NCBI RefSeq assembly: GCF_001665785.1
Contig: NZ_LZSO01000016.1
Span: forward strand, 186,001 to 250,000
Direction of reading: 5' to 3'
Source of the DNA: Mycolicibacterium peregrinum
GTDB taxonomy: Bacteria > Actinomycetota > Actinomycetes > Mycobacteriales > Mycobacteriaceae
Length of the DNA: 64,000 nt
Shown here: positions 16,679-26,143 of the stretch, in pieces
Layout: every line of letters begins with the position of its first letter
How positions within the stretch are numbered: the stretch's first letter is position 1
Notes under the pieces: generated by a model
Databases searched by the model: none
What the model was told of the DNA's origin: nothing
What the model saw: the letters and a program-made list of their open reading frames with translations, nothing else
Position numbers and translations under genes: made by a program

Positions 16679-17539
16679 CTACAGCGCGTCGAGGGCGATG
16701 TTGAGTTCGAGCACGTTGACCCGCGGTTCGCCGAAGAAGCCCAGGGTGCGCCCGTCGGTGTGCTGGGTCACCATCGCCCGCACCAGATCGGGGTTGAGAC
16801 CGCGGGCCTTGGCCACCCGGTTCACCTGCAGATCGGCGTAGGCCACCGAGATGTTCGGGTCCAGACCGCTGCCGCTGGCGGTGACGGCGTCGGCCGGCAC
16901 CGCGGGGTCGGCGGGCGCGCTGCCGCGGATCGGCACGATCAGGCCGGCGCTGTAGTCCTGGCCCGGCTTCGCGCATTCCACCCGGACACCCTCATACGTG
17001 TTGAGGAAAGGGGTCTTCGTCGTATCGCAGGGCTCGTTGACGCTGACCACCTGGGTGGGGTGAACGACGTTTCCGCGTAGATCCCGCGGTCCGATCACCG
17101 ACAACACCGCGCCGACACCGTCTCCGGTGCAGAACGGGCGGGAGCCGTCGACGCCGTCGAGCTTGCCGATGGCTGCGCTGCGCGTGCACACCTGGGTAAG
17201 CAGGCTGGGCTTGTCGGGTTGATCGACAATGCTTTCCGGGCCGAGGTTGCTCGCGCTGGTGGCCATCGGGTCGTACCCGTCGCCGGCCATCGAGGGCCGG
17301 CTCTGGAAGTACCGGGGCAGCGCATTGCCGTCGGTGTCGGTGAAGGACTGACCGATCAGGCTGCTGCCCATCGGTTTTCCATTCGCCTCGATCAGCGACC
17401 CGTCGGCTTTGTCACGGAGACCGGGGATCTGGGCGACCAGCCAGATGAAGACCGGGTAGCCGATCCCCAGGATCACGGTGAGTACCAGCAGCGCCCGCAG
17501 GGCCGCGGCATGTTGACGAACCAGGTTGGAGATTTTCAT
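16679..17539 (-). CDS. kdpC: Potassium-transporting ATPase subunit C
   Basis: KdpC is the single-pass subunit that stabilises the KdpA-KdpB complex. The 286-residue protein has one N-terminal membrane segment (about 14-36), the conserved GSSLIGQSFTD and YFQSRPS motifs, and the C-terminal SGSGLDPNISVAYADLQVNRVAKARG. It is about 90 residues longer than the E. coli protein because of an insertion at about 100-190 with four cysteines (CTRS, FCTGD, CDTT, VECAK); similar insertions occur in mycobacterial KdpC. The start is one base after the kdpB stop. Confidence 0.97.
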   Translation of the reverse strand: MKISNLVRQHAAALRALLVLTVILGIGYPVFIWLVAQIPGLRDKADGSLIEANGKPMGSSLIGQSFTDTDGNALPRYFQSRPSMAGDGYDPMATSASNLGPESIVDQPDKPSLLTQVCTRSAAIGKLDGVDGSRPFCTGDGVGAVLSVIGPRDLRGNVVHPTQVVSVNEPCDTTKTPFLNTYEGVRVECAKPGQDYSAGLIVPIRGSAPADPAVPADAVTASGSGLDPNISVAYADLQVNRVAKARGLNPDLVRAMVTQHTDGRTLGFFGEPRVNVLELNIALDAL

Positions 17540-17540
17540 G

Positions 17541-19718
17541 TCACATTCCCGGGAAGAGTTGGACGACGAGGTCGATCAGCTTGATGCCGATGAACGGCGC
17601 GATGATGCCGCCGAGGCCGTACACATACAGATTGCGGCTCAACAGCTTGGACGCACTGCTCGGGGTGTAGCGGACACCCTTGAGCGCCAGCGGGATCAGC
17701 GCCACGATGATGATCGCGTTGAAGATCACCGCCGACAGGATCGCCGACTGCGGGCTGTGCAGCCGCATGATGTTGAGCAGATCCAGGCCGGGGAACAGTG
17801 CCACGAACAACGCCGGGATGATCGCGAAGTACTTCGCGATGTCGTTGGCGATCGAGAATGTGGTCAGTGCCCCGCGTGTGATCAGCAACTGCTTACCGAT
17901 CTCGACGATCTCGATGAGCTTGGTCGGGTCGGAGTCGAGATCCACCATGTTGCCGGCCTCTTTGGCCGCCGAGGTCCCGCTGTTCATCGCGACGCCGACG
18001 TCGGCCTGGGCCAGGGCGGGGGCGTCGTTGGTGCCGTCGCCGGTCATCGCGACGAGCTTGCCGCCGGCCTGCTCCTTCTTGATCAGCGCCATCTTGTCCT
18101 CGGGCGTGGCTTCGGCGAGGAAGTCGTCGACACCGGCCTCGTCGGCAATGGCCTTGGCCGTCAACGGATTGTCTCCGGTGATCATCACGGTGCGGATGCC
18201 CATGCGGCGCATCTCGTCGAAGCGCTCCCGCATGCCCTGCTTGACGACGTCCTTGAGGTGGATGACGCCCAGCACTTGGGCTTTTCCGTCGACCACGTGA
18301 CCGACGGCCAGCGGGGTGCCACCGGCGGCGGAGATCCCGTCGACGATGTCGCCGAGCTGGGTCGGAACCTTGCCGCCTTCGGAGCGAATCCATTCGGCGA
18401 CCGCACCGGTGGCGCCCTTGCGCAGGCGATGGTCACCGGACAGGTCGACGCCCGACATCCGGGTGTTGGCACTGAATTCGACCCAGTGCGCCGTGTCGAG
18501 CTCGCCAGGAGTGCGGCCACGTAACCCGAATTCCTGCTTGGCGAACACCACGATCGAACGCCCTTCGGGGGTTTCGTCGGCGAGGCTGGACAGCTGTGCC
18601 GCGTCGGCGAGTTGCTCGGGTGTGACGCCGGACAGTGGCACGAACGCGGCGGCCTGCCGGTTGCCGAGGGTGATGGTGCCGGTCTTGTCGAGCAGCAGGG
18701 TGTTGACGTCGCCGGCGGCCTCGACGGCGCGGCCGGACATGGCCAGCACGTTGCGCTGCACGAGTCGATCCATGCCGGCGATGCCGATCGCCGAGAGCAG
18801 CGCGCCGATTGTGGTGGGGATCAGGCACACCAGCAGCGACACCATGACGATGCCCGAGATGCCACTCCCGTTGAGCGCCAGGGTGTCTGCGACACCCGGG
18901 TTGTTGGCCTTGGAGAAGATGGCCAGTGGCTGCAGGGTGGCGACGGCGAAGACGAAGATGATCGTCAGCGAGGCCAGCAGGATGTTGAGCGCGATCTCGT
19001 TCGGGGTCTTCTGCCGGTTGGCGCCCTCGACGAGGTTGATCATCCGGTCGATGAAGCTCTCGCCGGGCTTCTGGGTGATCTGGACGACGATGCGGTCGGA
19101 CAGCACCGTGGTGCCGCCGGTGACGGCGCTGCGGTCACCGCCGGACTCGCGGATGACGGGTGCGGATTCACCGGTGATCGCCGATTCATCGACTGAGGCA
19201 ATGCCTTCCACGACATCGCCGTCGCCGGGGATCACCTGCCCAGCTTCGACCACGACGACGTCACCTTGCTGCAGCAGCGGAGCGGCGACCTCTTCTTCGT
19301 GACCTGGAGTGCCCGGTGACCAGCCGGTGAGCCGACGGGCCATGGTCGACGTCTTGGTCTTGCGCAGCGACTCGGCCTGGGCCTTGCCGCGTCCTTCGGC
19401 GACGGCCTCGGCCAGGTTGGCGAAGATCACCGTGAGCCACAGCCAGACCACGATCAACCCGGCGAACCAGGACGGGTTGAGCACGGCCAGGATCGTGCTC
19501 CAGACAGCGCCGATCTCGACGATGAACATCACCGGGTTGCGCCACAGCGTGCGCGGGTCGAGCTTGCGCAGCGCGTCGGGCGTGGATTTCCACAGCATCT
19601 TCGGGTCCAGCAAGCCGCCCTTGATTCGCGTCTTCTTTGTCACGCTGGAGTGGCGCGCGGGCTCGGGTGCCACTCTGGCGTGACTCTCGGCGACGGGGGA
19701 GGGGTTAACGCTTGGCAT
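17541..19718 (-). CDS. kdpB: Potassium-transporting P-type ATPase subunit B
   Basis: Catalytic subunit of the KdpFABC pump, 725 residues from the ATG at 19718, which lies one base after the kdpA stop with GAAGGA ten bases upstream. P-type motifs are intact: [10 protein letters not shown], the phosphorylated Asp344 in [20 protein letters not shown] and [25 protein letters not shown]. KdpB-specific stretches include the N-terminal [25 protein letters not shown] and the membrane motif [21 protein letters not shown]. The serine in TGES, a target of inhibitory phosphorylation in E. coli, is present. Confidence 0.98.
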   Translation of the reverse strand: MPSVNPSPVAESHARVAPEPARHSSVTKKTRIKGGLLDPKMLWKSTPDALRKLDPRTLWRNPVMFIVEIGAVWSTILAVLNPSWFAGLIVVWLWLTVIFANLAEAVAEGRGKAQAESLRKTKTSTMARRLTGWSPGTPGHEEEVAAPLLQQGDVVVVEAGQVIPGDGDVVEGIASVDESAITGESAPVIRESGGDRSAVTGGTTVLSDRIVVQITQKPGESFIDRMINLVEGANRQKTPNEIALNILLASLTIIFVFAVATLQPLAIFSKANNPGVADTLALNGSGISGIVMVSLLVCLIPTTIGALLSAIGIAGMDRLVQRNVLAMSGRAVEAAGDVNTLLLDKTGTITLGNRQAAAFVPLSGVTPEQLADAAQLSSLADETPEGRSIVVFAKQEFGLRGRTPGELDTAHWVEFSANTRMSGVDLSGDHRLRKGATGAVAEWIRSEGGKVPTQLGDIVDGISAAGGTPLAVGHVVDGKAQVLGVIHLKDVVKQGMRERFDEMRRMGIRTVMITGDNPLTAKAIADEAGVDDFLAEATPEDKMALIKKEQAGGKLVAMTGDGTNDAPALAQADVGVAMNSGTSAAKEAGNMVDLDSDPTKLIEIVEIGKQLLITRGALTTFSIANDIAKYFAIIPALFVALFPGLDLLNIMRLHSPQSAILSAVIFNAIIIVALIPLALKGVRYTPSSASKLLSRNLYVYGLGGIIAPFIGIKLIDLVVQLFPGM

Positions 19719-19719
19719 T

Positions 19720-21390
19720 TCAGTGGATTCCTTCAGCAAGGGGCCCGAGCGCAAGCATGGGCAAGAAGGTGAGGGCGACCAGGATCAGGGTGACGCCGGC
19801 GACCATGCCGACGAACTGGGGTCGATGGGTGGGCAGGGTGCCGACAGATTCGGGTGTCTTGCCCTGGCGGGCCAGCGATCCGGCGAGCGCGAGCACGAAG
19901 ATGATCGGCAGGAACCGGCCGAACACCATGGCGAGGCCGAGAGCGGTGTTGTACCACTCGGTGTTGACGCTGATGCCGGCGAACGCGGAACCGTTGTTGT
20001 TGGAGGCCGACGTGAAGGCGTACAGCACTTCCGACAGGCCGTGCGGTCCGGTGTTCAGCATGCCGGCGCGTTGGCCCGGCATCGCCATGGCCACCGCCGT
20101 GCCGGTCAACACGAGCAACGGTGTGATCAGGAAATACGTTGCGGCGAGCTTGATCTCCCTGGGGGTGATCTTCTTGCCCAGGTATTCCGGGGTGCGGCCG
20201 ACCATCAGGCCCGCGACGAACACCGTCAGTATCGCGAGAACCAACATGCCGTACAGACCGGAGCCGACGCCGCCGGGAGCCACCTCGCCGAGCTGCATGT
20301 TGAACATCGTGATCATGCCGCCGAGGCTGGTGTACGAATCGTGGAACGAGTCCACCGCACCGGTCGACGTCAGCGTCGTCGCGTCCGCGAACACCGCGGA
20401 GTTGGCGATACCGAATCGCTGTTCGACACCTTCCATCGCGGCGCCCGCAGCGGTGGGGACGGTGCCGTGGGCCTGCAGCTGGAACAGCATCATCAGGCTG
20501 ACGCTGATCGTCGCGATCACCCCCATCGCCGCCACAATGGCGTAGCCCTGCTTGGGGCTGCCCACCATGCGGCCGAAGGTGCGCGGCAACGAGAACGGGA
20601 TCATCAGGATCAGGAAGATCTCCACCCAGTTGGTCCACGTGGTGGGGTTCTCGAACGGGTGCGCCGAGTTGGCGTTGAAGAAGCCGCCGCCGTTGGTGCC
20701 GAGTTCCTTGATGACCTCCTGGCTGGCCACCGGGCCGCCGGGGATCGTCTGGCTGCCGCCGACCAGGGTATTGATGGTCTGGCTGTGCAGATCGAAGTTC
20801 TGGATGGCCCCGCCGCCGATCAGGATCAGCGCGCCGACGATCGAAATCGGCAGCAGGATGCGCAAGCTACCGCGCACGAGGTCGACCCAGAAGTTGCCGA
20901 GGTCGCCGGTGTTGCGCCGGACCAGGCCGCGGACGAAGGCCATTGCCACGGCCATGCCGACGGCGGCCGAGACGAAGTTCTGCACCGCCAGGCCGGCCAT
21001 CTGCACCAGGTGGCCCTGGGTGGATTCACCCGAATAGGCCTGCCAGTTCGTATTTGTCACGAAACTGATGGCGGTGTTCCAGGCCAGGGCCGGTGTCATG
21101 GGCGTGCCTGGGTCGTTCAGGTGCAGCGGCAATTTGCCCTGCACCAGCTGCAGGATGAACAGCAACAGGACGCTGATCGCGGAGAAGGCCAGCACGCTGC
21201 GGGCATAGGCGCCCCAGGTCTGTTCGGCCTTCGGATCGGCGCCGATCAGGCGGTAGATGATGCGTTCGGCACGTGAGTGTTTCTCGCCCGTGTAGACGCG
21301 ATACATGTAGTCGCCGAGCGGCACGTGGACAGCTGCGACCGCGACGATGAGGACGACGAGGAAAACGATCCCCGCGGTTGTAGTAGTCAC
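19720..21390 (-). CDS. kdpA: Potassium-transporting ATPase subunit A
   Basis: Potassium-selective channel-like subunit, 556 residues, about ten membrane helices. The four selectivity-filter segments match the family: [59 protein letters not shown] and [14 protein letters not shown]. The GTG at 21390 is chosen because GGAGAGG lies five bases before it and the protein then starts with the family's first helix; its G is shared with the last base of the kdpF stop. Compare the second, diverged KdpA at 21802. Confidence 0.98.
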   Translation of the reverse strand: MTTTTAGIVFLVVLIVAVAAVHVPLGDYMYRVYTGEKHSRAERIIYRLIGADPKAEQTWGAYARSVLAFSAISVLLLFILQLVQGKLPLHLNDPGTPMTPALAWNTAISFVTNTNWQAYSGESTQGHLVQMAGLAVQNFVSAAVGMAVAMAFVRGLVRRNTGDLGNFWVDLVRGSLRILLPISIVGALILIGGGAIQNFDLHSQTINTLVGGSQTIPGGPVASQEVIKELGTNGGGFFNANSAHPFENPTTWTNWVEIFLILMIPFSLPRTFGRMVGSPKQGYAIVAAMGVIATISVSLMMLFQLQAHGTVPTAAGAAMEGVEQRFGIANSAVFADATTLTSTGAVDSFHDSYTSLGGMITMFNMQLGEVAPGGVGSGLYGMLVLAILTVFVAGLMVGRTPEYLGKKITPREIKLAATYFLITPLLVLTGTAVAMAMPGQRAGMLNTGPHGLSEVLYAFTSASNNNGSAFAGISVNTEWYNTALGLAMVFGRFLPIIFVLALAGSLARQGKTPESVGTLPTHRPQFVGMVAGVTLILVALTFLPMLALGPLAEGIH

Positions 21391-21479
21391 TAGAACCTCT
21401 CCGGAAACAGCAGCGCCGCGAAGAGAAACAGCGCGATGAGGATCGCCAGGCCCAGGCCGAGGACGTTTTCGTAGCTCAC
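21390..21479 (-). CDS. kdpF: KdpF, 29-residue subunit of the Kdp pump
   Basis: Tiny single-helix subunit that stabilises KdpABC. The peptide reads [10 protein letters not shown], a hydrophobic stretch, then the family-typical ending [10 protein letters not shown]. The GTG start overlaps the preceding small gene by four bases (GTGA), and its TAG shares one base with the kdpA start, so the genes are translated as a chain. Confidence 0.95.
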   Translation of the reverse strand: MSYENVLGLGLAILIALFLFAALLFPERF

Positions 21480-21559
21480 AGTCCCTCGACCAACTTCTGC
21501 ACCAGGCCCAGCAGCGCAAAGATCGCCACTGTCAGCACGATGAACACCACTACGGACAT
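21476..21559 (-). CDS. 27-residue single-helix membrane peptide upstream of kdpF
   Basis: A short gene with ATG start, GGAG five bases upstream, and a product of [14 protein letters not shown] followed by [13 protein letters not shown]. Residues about 2-20 form one membrane helix and the end is amphipathic. It overlaps kdpF by four bases (GTGA). It is not KdpF, which is the next gene. It is the first gene of the kdp operon and probably a further small subunit or regulator; no function is known to me. Confidence 0.75.
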   Translation of the reverse strand: MSVVVFIVLTVAIFALLGLVQKLVEGL

Positions 21560-21639
21560 GGGTTCTCCAACACGTTTTCGAGCCGCCGGATCTCGGCGAC
21601 TGATCCAGCGTCCGTCCGCCGCAGGCGGCCGGCGAGGAT

Positions 21640-21723
21640 CTTTATGTCTTCTTTACGCTCGGCTGCCGGACCTTTACGGGTTTTTTCCCCGGGACCGCCC
21701 GGGCCCTCGTCAGCGGCGTAAAG
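21640..21723. promoter_or_regulatory. Phased CTTTAYG repeats in the kdp / kdpA2 intergenic region
   Basis: CTTTATG at 21640 and CTTTACG at 21651 and 21672 are direct repeats with 11- and 21-base spacing, i.e. one and two helical turns. CGTAAAG at 21717-21723 is the same heptamer on the other strand. The gap separates the leftward kdp operon from the rightward kdpA2 gene. Phased direct repeats are how OmpR-type regulators such as KdpE usually bind; the assignment to KdpE is inferred. Confidence 0.6.
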
Positions 21724-21801
21724 ATGCTGTCAACAGCGCCCCGCTGCGGCGTAGGAAATGCGTAATCGCCGTCGAATTCGTGCCGCGCGGGTTCCTAGCG
21801 T

Positions 21802-23511
21802 GTGCCGGGAGTCTCGCCGCGTGAAGGAGCAGGAGCCATCGATAATCCATCGCTGTGGGGAACGGCGGCCTGGGGTCAGCTGGTCGCGATCGCCGTCTTC
21901 GTCGTGTTTCTGCATGTCCCGCTGGGTAACTACCTGGCAGCTGTCTACACCGCACGCACCGATTGGCGGGTGGAGCGGGTGATCTACCGTCTGGTCGGAG
22001 TGCAGCCGGATAACCAGCAACGTTGGACGGGCTACCTGAGCGCGATCCTGGCATTTTCAGCGGTCAGTGTTCTGGCCCTGTACGGGCTGTTGCTTTTGCA
22101 GGTGTATTTGCCCGAACCGTGGGGCCATAAAGGCATGACGCCGGCATTAGCGTTCAATACCGCAATTTCGTTTACGACCAATACCAGTTGGCAGAACTAC
22201 CCGGGCGAGGCGACTCTCGGTCACGTCGGGCTGGTGGTCGGCCTCGGGGTGCAGGCTTTCGCGAGTCTCGCGGTCGGCATGTGCGTTGCGGTGGTTTTGA
22301 TCCGCGGGCTGGCACGTTATCAGAACCAGGAGATCGGCAACTTCTGGGTGGATCTGGTGCGCACCGTGGTCCGGATCCTGCTGCCGTTGTCGGTGATCGT
22401 CACGTTGATCCTGCTGACCTTCGGCGTCGTCAACAACATCCATGGCGCCCAGGACGTTTCGACGATCGCCGGCGGCAGCCAGACGTTACTCGGTGGTCCG
22501 GTGGCCACGTGGGAGTCGATCAAGTTGATGTCGGGCGACGGTGGCGGCGCCTTCAACGTCAACAGCGCGCATCCCTTCGAGAACCCGACACCGTTGACCA
22601 ACGTCGTGGAGATCGTTGCGATGCTGGTGATCCCGGTCGCATTCCTGCGGATGTTCGGGGTGATGGTCGGTGACCGCCGGCAGGGCTGGGCGTTATTCGC
22701 TGTCGTGGCAGTGTTGTTCGTGGTCGCGATGGGGGCACTCGTCGCGGCGACCTCGGTCCCGCACGGCACGGTGGTGTCGGCCGTCGGGGGACCGGTGGAG
22801 GGGACCGAAGTCAGGTTCGGTGTACCGGGCAGCGCGATGTTCGGTCAGGCCGCCACCGCGTCCGGCGACGGTGCCGCAAACTCGTCGTACGACAGTTTCG
22901 TCAGCCTTGGCGGCGCGGTGCTGATGCTGAACATGATGCTCGGCGAGGTGGCCCCCGGTGGTGCCGGCAGCGGCCTGTATGGCCTGGTGATGATGGTGCT
23001 GCTGGCGGTCTTCCTGGGCGGGTTGATGGTCGGGACGACGCCCGAGTACCTCAAACAGCGGTTGCAGGCCCGGCATATGAAGCTGGTCAGCCTGTACATC
23101 CTGGCGCTGCCGATCGCGGTCCTGGTCGGCACCGCGATCGCGATGGCGCTGCCCGGTCAGCGCGCCGCGATGCTCAACTCCGGGCCGCACGGGCTTTCCG
23201 AGGTGCTCTACGCGTTCACCAGTTCGGCGGCCAACAACGGCAGTGGCTTCGCCGGGTTCAGCGGGAACACCACCTGGTACAACGTCGCGCTGGCAATCGC
23301 GATGGTCATCGGCCGATTCCTGCCCATCATCGCGGTCCTGGCCATCGCCGGGACTTTCGCCGCCCAGCGTCCCGGTGTCGTCACCGCCGGCACGTTGCGG
23401 ACCCACACGCCGACGTTCGTCGTGCTGACACTGGCCTCGACCCTGCTCCTCATCGGCTTGGAGTACCTGCCGGCGCTCGTGGTGGGCCCCGTGGCCGACG
23501 CCGTTCAGTAA
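21802..23511 (+). CDS. Second, stand-alone KdpA-like potassium channel subunit
   Basis: A 569-residue KdpA homologue with all ten membrane helices, divergent from the kdp operon and without its own kdpB or kdpC. It keeps the family frame ([69 protein letters not shown]) but the second filter segment is changed: [16 protein letters not shown] of KdpA reads MSGDGGGAFNVNSAHP. The reading frame is intact, so this is not a recent pseudogene. The start is uncertain: the GTG at 21802 has no ribosome site, while GAAGGAGCAGGAG lies just inside it before a non-standard ATC. It may exchange with KdpA in the pump or act alone. Confidence 0.9.
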   Translation: MPGVSPREGAGAIDNPSLWGTAAWGQLVAIAVFVVFLHVPLGNYLAAVYTARTDWRVERVIYRLVGVQPDNQQRWTGYLSAILAFSAVSVLALYGLLLLQVYLPEPWGHKGMTPALAFNTAISFTTNTSWQNYPGEATLGHVGLVVGLGVQAFASLAVGMCVAVVLIRGLARYQNQEIGNFWVDLVRTVVRILLPLSVIVTLILLTFGVVNNIHGAQDVSTIAGGSQTLLGGPVATWESIKLMSGDGGGAFNVNSAHPFENPTPLTNVVEIVAMLVIPVAFLRMFGVMVGDRRQGWALFAVVAVLFVVAMGALVAATSVPHGTVVSAVGGPVEGTEVRFGVPGSAMFGQAATASGDGAANSSYDSFVSLGGAVLMLNMMLGEVAPGGAGSGLYGLVMMVLLAVFLGGLMVGTTPEYLKQRLQARHMKLVSLYILALPIAVLVGTAIAMALPGQRAAMLNSGPHGLSEVLYAFTSSAANNGSGFAGFSGNTTWYNVALAIAMVIGRFLPIIAVLAIAGTFAAQRPGVVTAGTLRTHTPTFVVLTLASTLLLIGLEYLPALVVGPVADAVQ

Positions 23512-23653
23512 CTGAATCAAGGCGCCGTCAAGGTTGGGCCGCACGGCGTCAAGGAAGCGCAAAGGCCCTGGTGGCCGGCGCTCGGCCGCGGGATGGTCAG
23601 AGGATGGCACTGGCAGCAGGTCAGGGCCGCGTTTGAGGAAGAACAAGTTCCCG

Positions 23654-24511
23654 GTGACTCTCTCGGATTTCCTGATGCACGTGTGGTCCGCACAGACACC
23701 GCGCGCCCGCGCGGCCGTGATCGCAACGGAGGCCGTCCGAAGTCCAGTCGACGATCCTTGGGGCGAAGACCTGATGCGTTACCAGGACTACCGCAGAGCC
23801 TTTCGGACGGCGGAGGTGCCCCTGCCTGCCGCGGTGCTCGGCAATCGCGCGGTGGCCAAGTGGGCTCGGCATCAGCACGTGAGCATCGATGTGCGCTCAG
23901 GAGCCGACATCGCGGGCGTGGTCGCGGCAAGCATTCCGCTCTCTCATGTCACGGTCTTCGCCGATGGACTGCGTGAGTCTGAGTTGCATGCGGCGGCCAA
24001 CCTCGGGTTCGGCCGCATCGTGGCGAGCACGGTTCAGCAGATTGAGATCTTGAGATCGGTTGTCGTGCAAAGGCAGAACGTCGTCATCCGGATGTCCGAC
24101 GCGAGCGTGACCACGCGTGCATTGACCGGTGCCGCACCGCGCGGTTTCAGATTCGACAGCCACGAGTCGGACGTCGCAATGGCGGCGGTCATCGGTCATG
24201 ACAGGCTGAATCTAGTTGGGCTGCACTGCGACATCGGTACCGGTGATGACGACTTCATCAGCTACCCGGCGGCGATCGGCCAGATGATCGCCGAAATGGC
24301 CCAGGTCCGTCACGACCACGGCGTCCTGCTCACCCGGCTCGGGCTTGGCTGCGGCCGGATCATCCCGCCCGCGACATGGGCGGCTGAGTTACAGCGGATC
24401 GCCACGGAGATCGACGAGTCGCTCGACGATGCGTGCGGAACACTGAGATTCCCGAGACCGTTGGTGGTGCTGTCCGCCCCGGTCGCCGTTGGTGGTCGGA
24501 ACGCAGCGTGA
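23654..24511 (+). CDS. LysA-like barrel protein without PLP lysine (paralogue 1)
   Basis: 285 residues resembling only the N-terminal TIM barrel of diaminopimelate decarboxylase. The stretch RYQDYRRAFRTAEV, then VAKWARHQHVSIDVRSG, VTVFADG and NLGFGRIVASTVQQIEIL follows LysA block by block, as does LVGLHCDIGTGDDDF. The lysine that binds PLP (7 residues before the V of LysA VARW) is Ala here, and the C-terminal beta domain is missing. It cannot be a normal PLP enzyme. The GTG at 23654 matches the start region of paralogue 3; its stop overlaps paralogue 2 by 4 bases. Function unknown. Confidence 0.8.
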   Translation: MTLSDFLMHVWSAQTPRARAAVIATEAVRSPVDDPWGEDLMRYQDYRRAFRTAEVPLPAAVLGNRAVAKWARHQHVSIDVRSGADIAGVVAASIPLSHVTVFADGLRESELHAAANLGFGRIVASTVQQIEILRSVVVQRQNVVIRMSDASVTTRALTGAAPRGFRFDSHESDVAMAAVIGHDRLNLVGLHCDIGTGDDDFISYPAAIGQMIAEMAQVRHDHGVLLTRLGLGCGRIIPPATWAAELQRIATEIDESLDDACGTLRFPRPLVVLSAPVAVGGRNAA

Positions 24512-25236
24512 CCACCAGTTACATCGAGCGGCCCAGCGCGTTACTGGACGAGGCCGTGGTACTCAGGCGCTGTGCGTTGTGGCGCAGCGCATTCAAGAGA
24601 TTCTCGGTGAGCTACCCAGCTGAGCTGCTCAGCTTCGAACCAGTCGCGGTGTGGATGCGTCGGCACCGCATCACCGTCGATGTCGTGACTGCCGCTGAGT
24701 TCAATCTGGCACTGGCATCGGGTATCCGGTCGGCGCAGCTCGTGATGCATCCGCGCAACGCAGCCGCGATCGCGTGCGCGGGAACAGGTCTGCCCGCACG
24801 GCTGGTGGTCGACGCCGCACAGCAGGCCGTCGCCGTCGCGCTCGGCGCGCAGCGTAATGAGCATGTGCTCGTCGGTGCGGGCCGTGAAATGCCCTCGGTG
24901 GTTGCCGAGGTGCTCAGGCACCAGCAACTCGACCTCGTCGGCCTGCACTGCACGGCTGACCCATCGTGCGACGCGCTCGGGCTCGGGGCCCTGCGAACGG
25001 CGCTCGCTGACATGGCGATGATCAGACGCCGACACGCGGTGCTGCTGAGCCGGATCAGCCTGGCGGGCTTTGATGGTGGCCTGTTCACTCTGCATCCGCG
25101 GGCGCTGCGTCGCGTGGCCGATGCGCTCGGCGAGGTCGTTGAGGAGCAGTGTGCGCGTTACCGCTTCCCACGGCCGGCGCTCACGGTGTCCCCGTCTGTG
25201 CACGTGCTGTTACCGCGAGATGTCAACGCGGCGTGA
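24508..25236 (+). CDS. LysA-like barrel protein without PLP lysine (paralogue 2)
   Basis: 242 residues, the most diverged of the three. It begins at a GTG that overlaps the stop of paralogue 1 (GTGA). Shared landmarks are VAVWMRRHRITVDVVTAAEFNLALASGI, LVGLHCTADPSCDALG, MAMIRRRHAVLLSRISLAGFDGG and the ending CARYRFPRPALTVS. The residue at the PLP-lysine position is Glu. Coupled translation with paralogue 1 suggests the two products work together, possibly as a heteromer as barrel decarboxylases are dimers. No function is assigned. Confidence 0.78.
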   Translation: MTTSYIERPSALLDEAVVLRRCALWRSAFKRFSVSYPAELLSFEPVAVWMRRHRITVDVVTAAEFNLALASGIRSAQLVMHPRNAAAIACAGTGLPARLVVDAAQQAVAVALGAQRNEHVLVGAGREMPSVVAEVLRHQQLDLVGLHCTADPSCDALGLGALRTALADMAMIRRRHAVLLSRISLAGFDGGLFTLHPRALRRVADALGEVVEEQCARYRFPRPALTVSPSVHVLLPRDVNAA

Positions 25237-25355
25237 AGGTTCCGACCCGTACCGTAAAGACGTCGCAAAGATACTGGCCCGGCCGCCGCGGCGCCGGGAG
25301 GCTCGAAGCAGGCGCATGCGGCATCCGGCCGCGGCGCGGTGAAGAAGAGGTTCTG

Positions 25356-26090
25356 GTGACACTCACGACTGGGTTGTGGTCCACATCTTCGGCGATGCTG
25401 CCGGCGTCGCCCGAGCAGGCGGCGATGCGCCGGTGCGCCACGTGGCATCGCTCGCTCGACCCGGTCGAGCTGGCTTTGCTTGCCCGGGCGTTGCGGGACA
25501 GTCACGTGGCCAAATGGGCCCGCGACCACGGGCTGGTCGTCGAGGTGCGCAACAGCGGCGATCTCGCGACGGCGATCGGGACAGGTATTCACCCGATGCG
25601 CCTGGTGGTGCACGCCGACGGTTTCAGCGGCGACGAGCTGGTGTTCTGCAGTGCCAACCTCGGTGTGGGCCGGGTGGTGGCCGACACCTCCGAGCAGATT
25701 CAGCTGCTGGTTTCCTGCGCCGTGCGGCACCGCCGGCAGCGGGTGATTCTCGGTGCGACGGCCGCCGACCTCGTGACCGCGGTCCTGAACGGTCCGCGGC
25801 TCGACCTGGTCGGGGTGTATCGCGAAATCGGTTCGGGTAAAGACTGTTTCACCGGGACACCCGGGATGGTCGGTGACGCGATCGCCGAGATGGCCGATAT
25901 CCGGAAGACGCACGCCGTGGTGCTCACCCGGGTGTGGGTTGGCGGCGGTGAATTGGGCTTCGACGCGGGCCTAGACGACCTTGCCGAGCTCTCCCGGGCC
26001 ATCGAGATGACGGTCGACGACGCCTGCGCGACGCTGCGGTTCCCGCGGCCGGTGGTGGTGGTCTCCGCCGGGCCGGGCGCGCCTCACTAG
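25356..26090 (+). CDS. LysA-like barrel protein without PLP lysine (paralogue 3)
   Basis: 244 residues from the GTG at 25356, with AAGAGG five bases upstream. It reads as a LysA N-terminal barrel: VAKWARDHGLVVEVRNSGDLATAIGTGI, RLVVHADGFSGDELVFCSANLGVGRVVADTSEQIQLL, then LVGVYREIGSGKDCF. The PLP-lysine position is Arg, and the His of the LysA HIGS loop is replaced. A 119-base gap with one CGTAAAG heptamer at 25253 separates it from paralogue 2, so it may have its own promoter. It ends CATLRFPRPVVVVSAGPG like the others. Confidence 0.8.
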   Translation: MTLTTGLWSTSSAMLPASPEQAAMRRCATWHRSLDPVELALLARALRDSHVAKWARDHGLVVEVRNSGDLATAIGTGIHPMRLVVHADGFSGDELVFCSANLGVGRVVADTSEQIQLLVSCAVRHRRQRVILGATAADLVTAVLNGPRLDLVGVYREIGSGKDCFTGTPGMVGDAIAEMADIRKTHAVVLTRVWVGGGELGFDAGLDDLAELSRAIEMTVDDACATLRFPRPVVVVSAGPGAPH

Positions 26091-26132
26091 AGCGGTACCG
26101 GACAAACCTGTACAGCGGACCTGCATCGGACA

Positions 26133-26138
26133 TAAATT
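26133..26138 (+). promoter_or_regulatory. -10 element giving a leaderless transcript
   Basis: TAAATT lies five bases before the GTG at 26144 of the FAD monooxygenase gene, which has no ribosome site. This is the usual layout of leaderless mycobacterial genes and supports that start. Confidence 0.5.
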
Positions 26139-26143
26139 GAGCC

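Noticed and set aside
21802..23511. Treating the second kdpA as a pseudogene
   Set aside because: The reading frame is full length with all membrane segments and no stop or shift; only the filter residues differ.
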